A stretch of DNA of 64,000 nucleotides from Physcomitrium patens (lineage: Eukaryota > Streptophyta > Bryopsida > Funariales > Funariaceae). Location: NCBI RefSeq assembly GCF_000002425.4, contig NC_037254.1, forward strand, positions 9,866,408 to 9,930,407, given 5' to 3'. The stretch's first letter is position 1; the number at the start of each line of letters is the position of its first letter. Positions 61,971 to 64,000 of this stretch are shown piece after piece. Below the pieces are notes generated by a model. That model was not told the origin of the DNA, made no database searches, and worked only from the letters and a program-made list of their open reading frames with translations. A program made the position numbers and the translations under genes.

Positions 61971-63670
61971 CTATGTGGTGGCTTCCTCTTCAGTGTTGGA
62001 AGATACGTCGTAGTCTATGTACTCGTCATCATCGGCGCCTTCGTCATCAAAGCCTAAGCTTAGCGCTTGCATCTTAAATCCTGCCTGCTCAATGAGTTGT
62101 ACCAAACTTGAAGCAACACCTGTTTCTTGAATGTTGGTCTGCTTGACTAACTGCAACCACACCATCCAACCAGGCGTTAGTGTTAGTTGCTAAATTTAAA
62201 TAGTCTCATTTATCACCACTTCTCTGAGAAATTGCTTAATTAACTGCAGCATTCAAGATCGAGAGAGCTAAGGTGCCCTCGAGCGCGTCCATGATCTAGG
62301 TTCAAAGCGTAATGCATGCAAATAATTCAGTTCGCAGGAGCTAGTTAGAGTAAAGTTGTTTTCAGCTCGTCAGCAACGCGGACTAAATTCGATCCTTACT
62401 ACTACCAGTTACAGAACTTGTCTATTGAATTCTCACATTATCATTCAAGGGCAGAATGATACGTCATAATGCAAGCGAGAATTAAAAAACGGTTGTACTG
62501 CTAAACGGCTGGGAGTCAAAAGGCAACCGATGCGGCAGAAAATTATTTTTGGATTCGAACGTAGCTAAACAGGTTCATCTCTTGGATTTCATACACATAT
62601 TTTTAAGAATGAATCTAGGAATCGAAAAGGAAAATACGTTATGCATAAAGAAGAATATATTAGTCACGTTGGCAATGTAGCCACAGTCCAGTGAAGGTCG
62701 CATTACCTCAACTGTAGCAGCACCTTCTACGACATACACCTTCACTTGGCTCACACCCTCGGTTCCCTAAACCACAAACATTCAGTCGGTAATTGAATCT
62801 CACAAGTCCACAGGGAAGAAATTATTCAGAAAAACTTACGGAAAATCTTTCTCAAATAATCACATGCATTACATTTATCCCTCCAAAATAAGCAGCAGCT
62901 CATGAAGAGAACAAAATGCATGACTACCTCAAGTGTTTTGGTGAGTTTTGGGATGGCGTTCTCGTTCAGTGATCCTTCAGCCTGCAGCACACACGAAGTG
63001 TAGTGTCATCACCAACAGAGCTCATGCTAATTCTACATGAGGCAAGTACTCCTCAAAGAATCTAGCGGCAGCATCACACCCCAGAAATTACTAGAACTTA
63101 CAGCTCCTATCTGCAGAATATATGGAATAACTTAGAGTGAATTAGAGAAAATAAAGCGACATTAACGGATACATTCACAGCTATGATATTGCGCAACAAC
63201 CCGAGGAAATGCATAGGAAATGCAGATTGACAACTGCACACGCACTATTTGGCAACGGTGACCACAGGCGTATGACTGCCTCGACCAATCTTTTTTCCAT
63301 ACAGAAGCCAATTACTTCAACAGGACAAAAAAAAAGTCATGGACCAACCAATCCTGCAAGGAAGAACTACCTTGAAGAACATTGACAAACTCTCTGCAAG
63401 CGCACCGGAATCGGCTTGGCTAGCAGACACGGCTTCCTCAACAGCTGCACTGACGAAAAATTTGGGAATGCTACTGCTCTTGTGTCGCCACCGGTGACCT
63501 CCGGTGACGCGCAACCTCGCGCCAAGAGTGGCAACCGCTTCACACCTAGCTCCCAAGGAAGCGCAACTTACAGCGGTCCTGCAACCACCGCGCACGGGCA
63601 GGTGGTCTAGGGCAACCCTGTAGCTCTGGGCTGCCTTAGGAGATGTCATCTGGCAAGCACCTGCTGCCAT
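61971..63670 (-). CDS. Small probable plastid protein with HMA-like (ferredoxin-fold) domain
   Basis: CDS exons: 63670-63371, 63110-63102 (9 nt), 62981-62928, 62766-62707, 62150-61971; about 200 aa, phases close. The open frame reaches a TTG at 63679, but the first ATG is 63670 (MAAGACQMTSPKAAQSYRV). Residues 1 to about 65 are rich in Ala, Arg, Ser and Gly with few acids, like a chloroplast transit peptide. Residues about 107-175 follow the beta-alpha-beta-beta-alpha-beta pattern of HMA domains: IPKLTKTLEGTEGVSQVKVY, then EGAATVELVKQTNI, then SSLVQLIEQAGFKMQALSL. The CXXC metal site is absent. The C-terminus is acidic (DDEGADDDEYIDYD). I do not recognise the exact family; function unknown. 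Confidence 0.75.
63102..63110 (-). other. 9-nt micro-exon of the HMA-like gene
   Basis: ATAGGAGCT (Ile-Gly-Ala) between ctgcag and GTAAGT; in frame with both neighbours. Confidence 0.6.
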
Positions 63671-63900
63671 TGCGAACAATCACACACACTCTACCTCTAA
63701 CTCGAAATTCGCAGCACTCATCAACTCAAGGGGATAATTGCTTCGAGATCCTGGTCGCAAGCAGCAGCAGAAGGACGAGAACGAGCGGAACAGGGGGGGA
63801 GGGAGGGAGATGTCGAATGTATGAAGGAAGGGACTAAGCTGCTCACAGAAACGAGTTACATCAAGAGCTCACACTTGCAGGTTGTTGGATAAGGAAAACA
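63671..63900 (-). promoter_or_regulatory. Probable 5' UTR/promoter of the HMA-like gene
   Basis: GC-richer sequence upstream of the ATG, with a purine-rich ggggggagggagggaga segment at about 63794-63810 (pyrimidine-rich in the transcript, a common plant core-promoter feature). No TATA box found. Confidence 0.35.
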
Positions 63901-63927
63901 TCGCCGAGGGACTTCGTTCGGTCATCA

Positions 63928-64000
63928 TCTTCGTTCGTTTCGAATCTTCCTTCGTTTTTTTATCATCGTTGATCCACGATCTTCGTTCGTTTCGAATCTT
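63928..64000 (+). repeat. 21-bp direct repeat at window edge
   Basis: tcttcgttcgtttcgaatctt occurs at 63928-63948 and 63980-64000, with related TTCGTT units between them. It may continue past the window as a tandem array. Confidence 0.8.

Noticed and set aside
1-64000. CRISPR array, operon or bacterial-type system
   Set aside because: Spliced genes, LTR elements and plant protein families show this is eukaryotic nuclear DNA; no spaced identical repeats were seen.

Overview
This is nuclear DNA from a land plant. Four spliced protein genes, all on the minus strand, sit as GC-richer islands in very AT-rich DNA with decayed LTR retrotransposons, long (TA)n tracts and A/T runs. The compact multi-exon genes and the chromodomain Ty3/gypsy family fit a moss such as Physcomitrium best. 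That placement is inference; land plant is the safe statement.

Layout: (1) 1-17.75 kb is a nest of dead elements. A Ty1/copia element, entered in gag at the left edge, runs rightward to a polypurine tract and the start of a 3' LTR at 17572. An unidentified insertion interrupts its reverse transcriptase, and gypsy copy A (3614-9210) lies inside that insertion. Gypsy copy B (11028-17443) interrupts the copia RNase H tail. (2) 17.75-18.66 kb holds an unrecognised decayed coding stretch on the minus strand; 18.7-22.3 kb is AT-rich filler. (3) 28226-22521 is PRP39, a U1 snRNP-associated splicing factor (13 exons, about 751 aa). (4) 28.7-32.0 kb is intergenic, with one strong hairpin near 30.54 kb. 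(5) 37247-32110 encodes a RING/PHD-like zinc-finger protein with UBA-like helices (10 exons, about 807 aa); its leader or promoter may reach 39.77 kb. (6) 40104-47380 is a small element with long terminal inverted repeats; gypsy copy C (41025-47289) is inserted in one of its repeats. (7) 58812-49841 encodes a very large protein with five CCCH zinc fingers, of the ZC3H3 / Arabidopsis C3H7 type (9 coding exons, about 2018 aa). (8) 63670-61971 encodes a 200-aa, probably plastid-targeted protein with an HMA-like fold and a 9-nt micro-exon.

Exon boundaries were placed by hand from GT/AG sites. Exon phases close in frame for all four genes, but single coordinates may be off by a base or two. Several long open frames begin at TTG or GTG, so starts were moved to the first ATG.

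Gene cooperation: PRP39 acts in 5' splice-site selection and CCCH proteins of this type act in mRNA 3'-end formation or export, so two of the four genes serve mRNA maturation. Nothing indicates that they form a cluster. No tRNA, rRNA or CRISPR array was seen. The least expected signal is a conserved extra reading frame between the chromodomain and the 3' LTR in all three gypsy copies.
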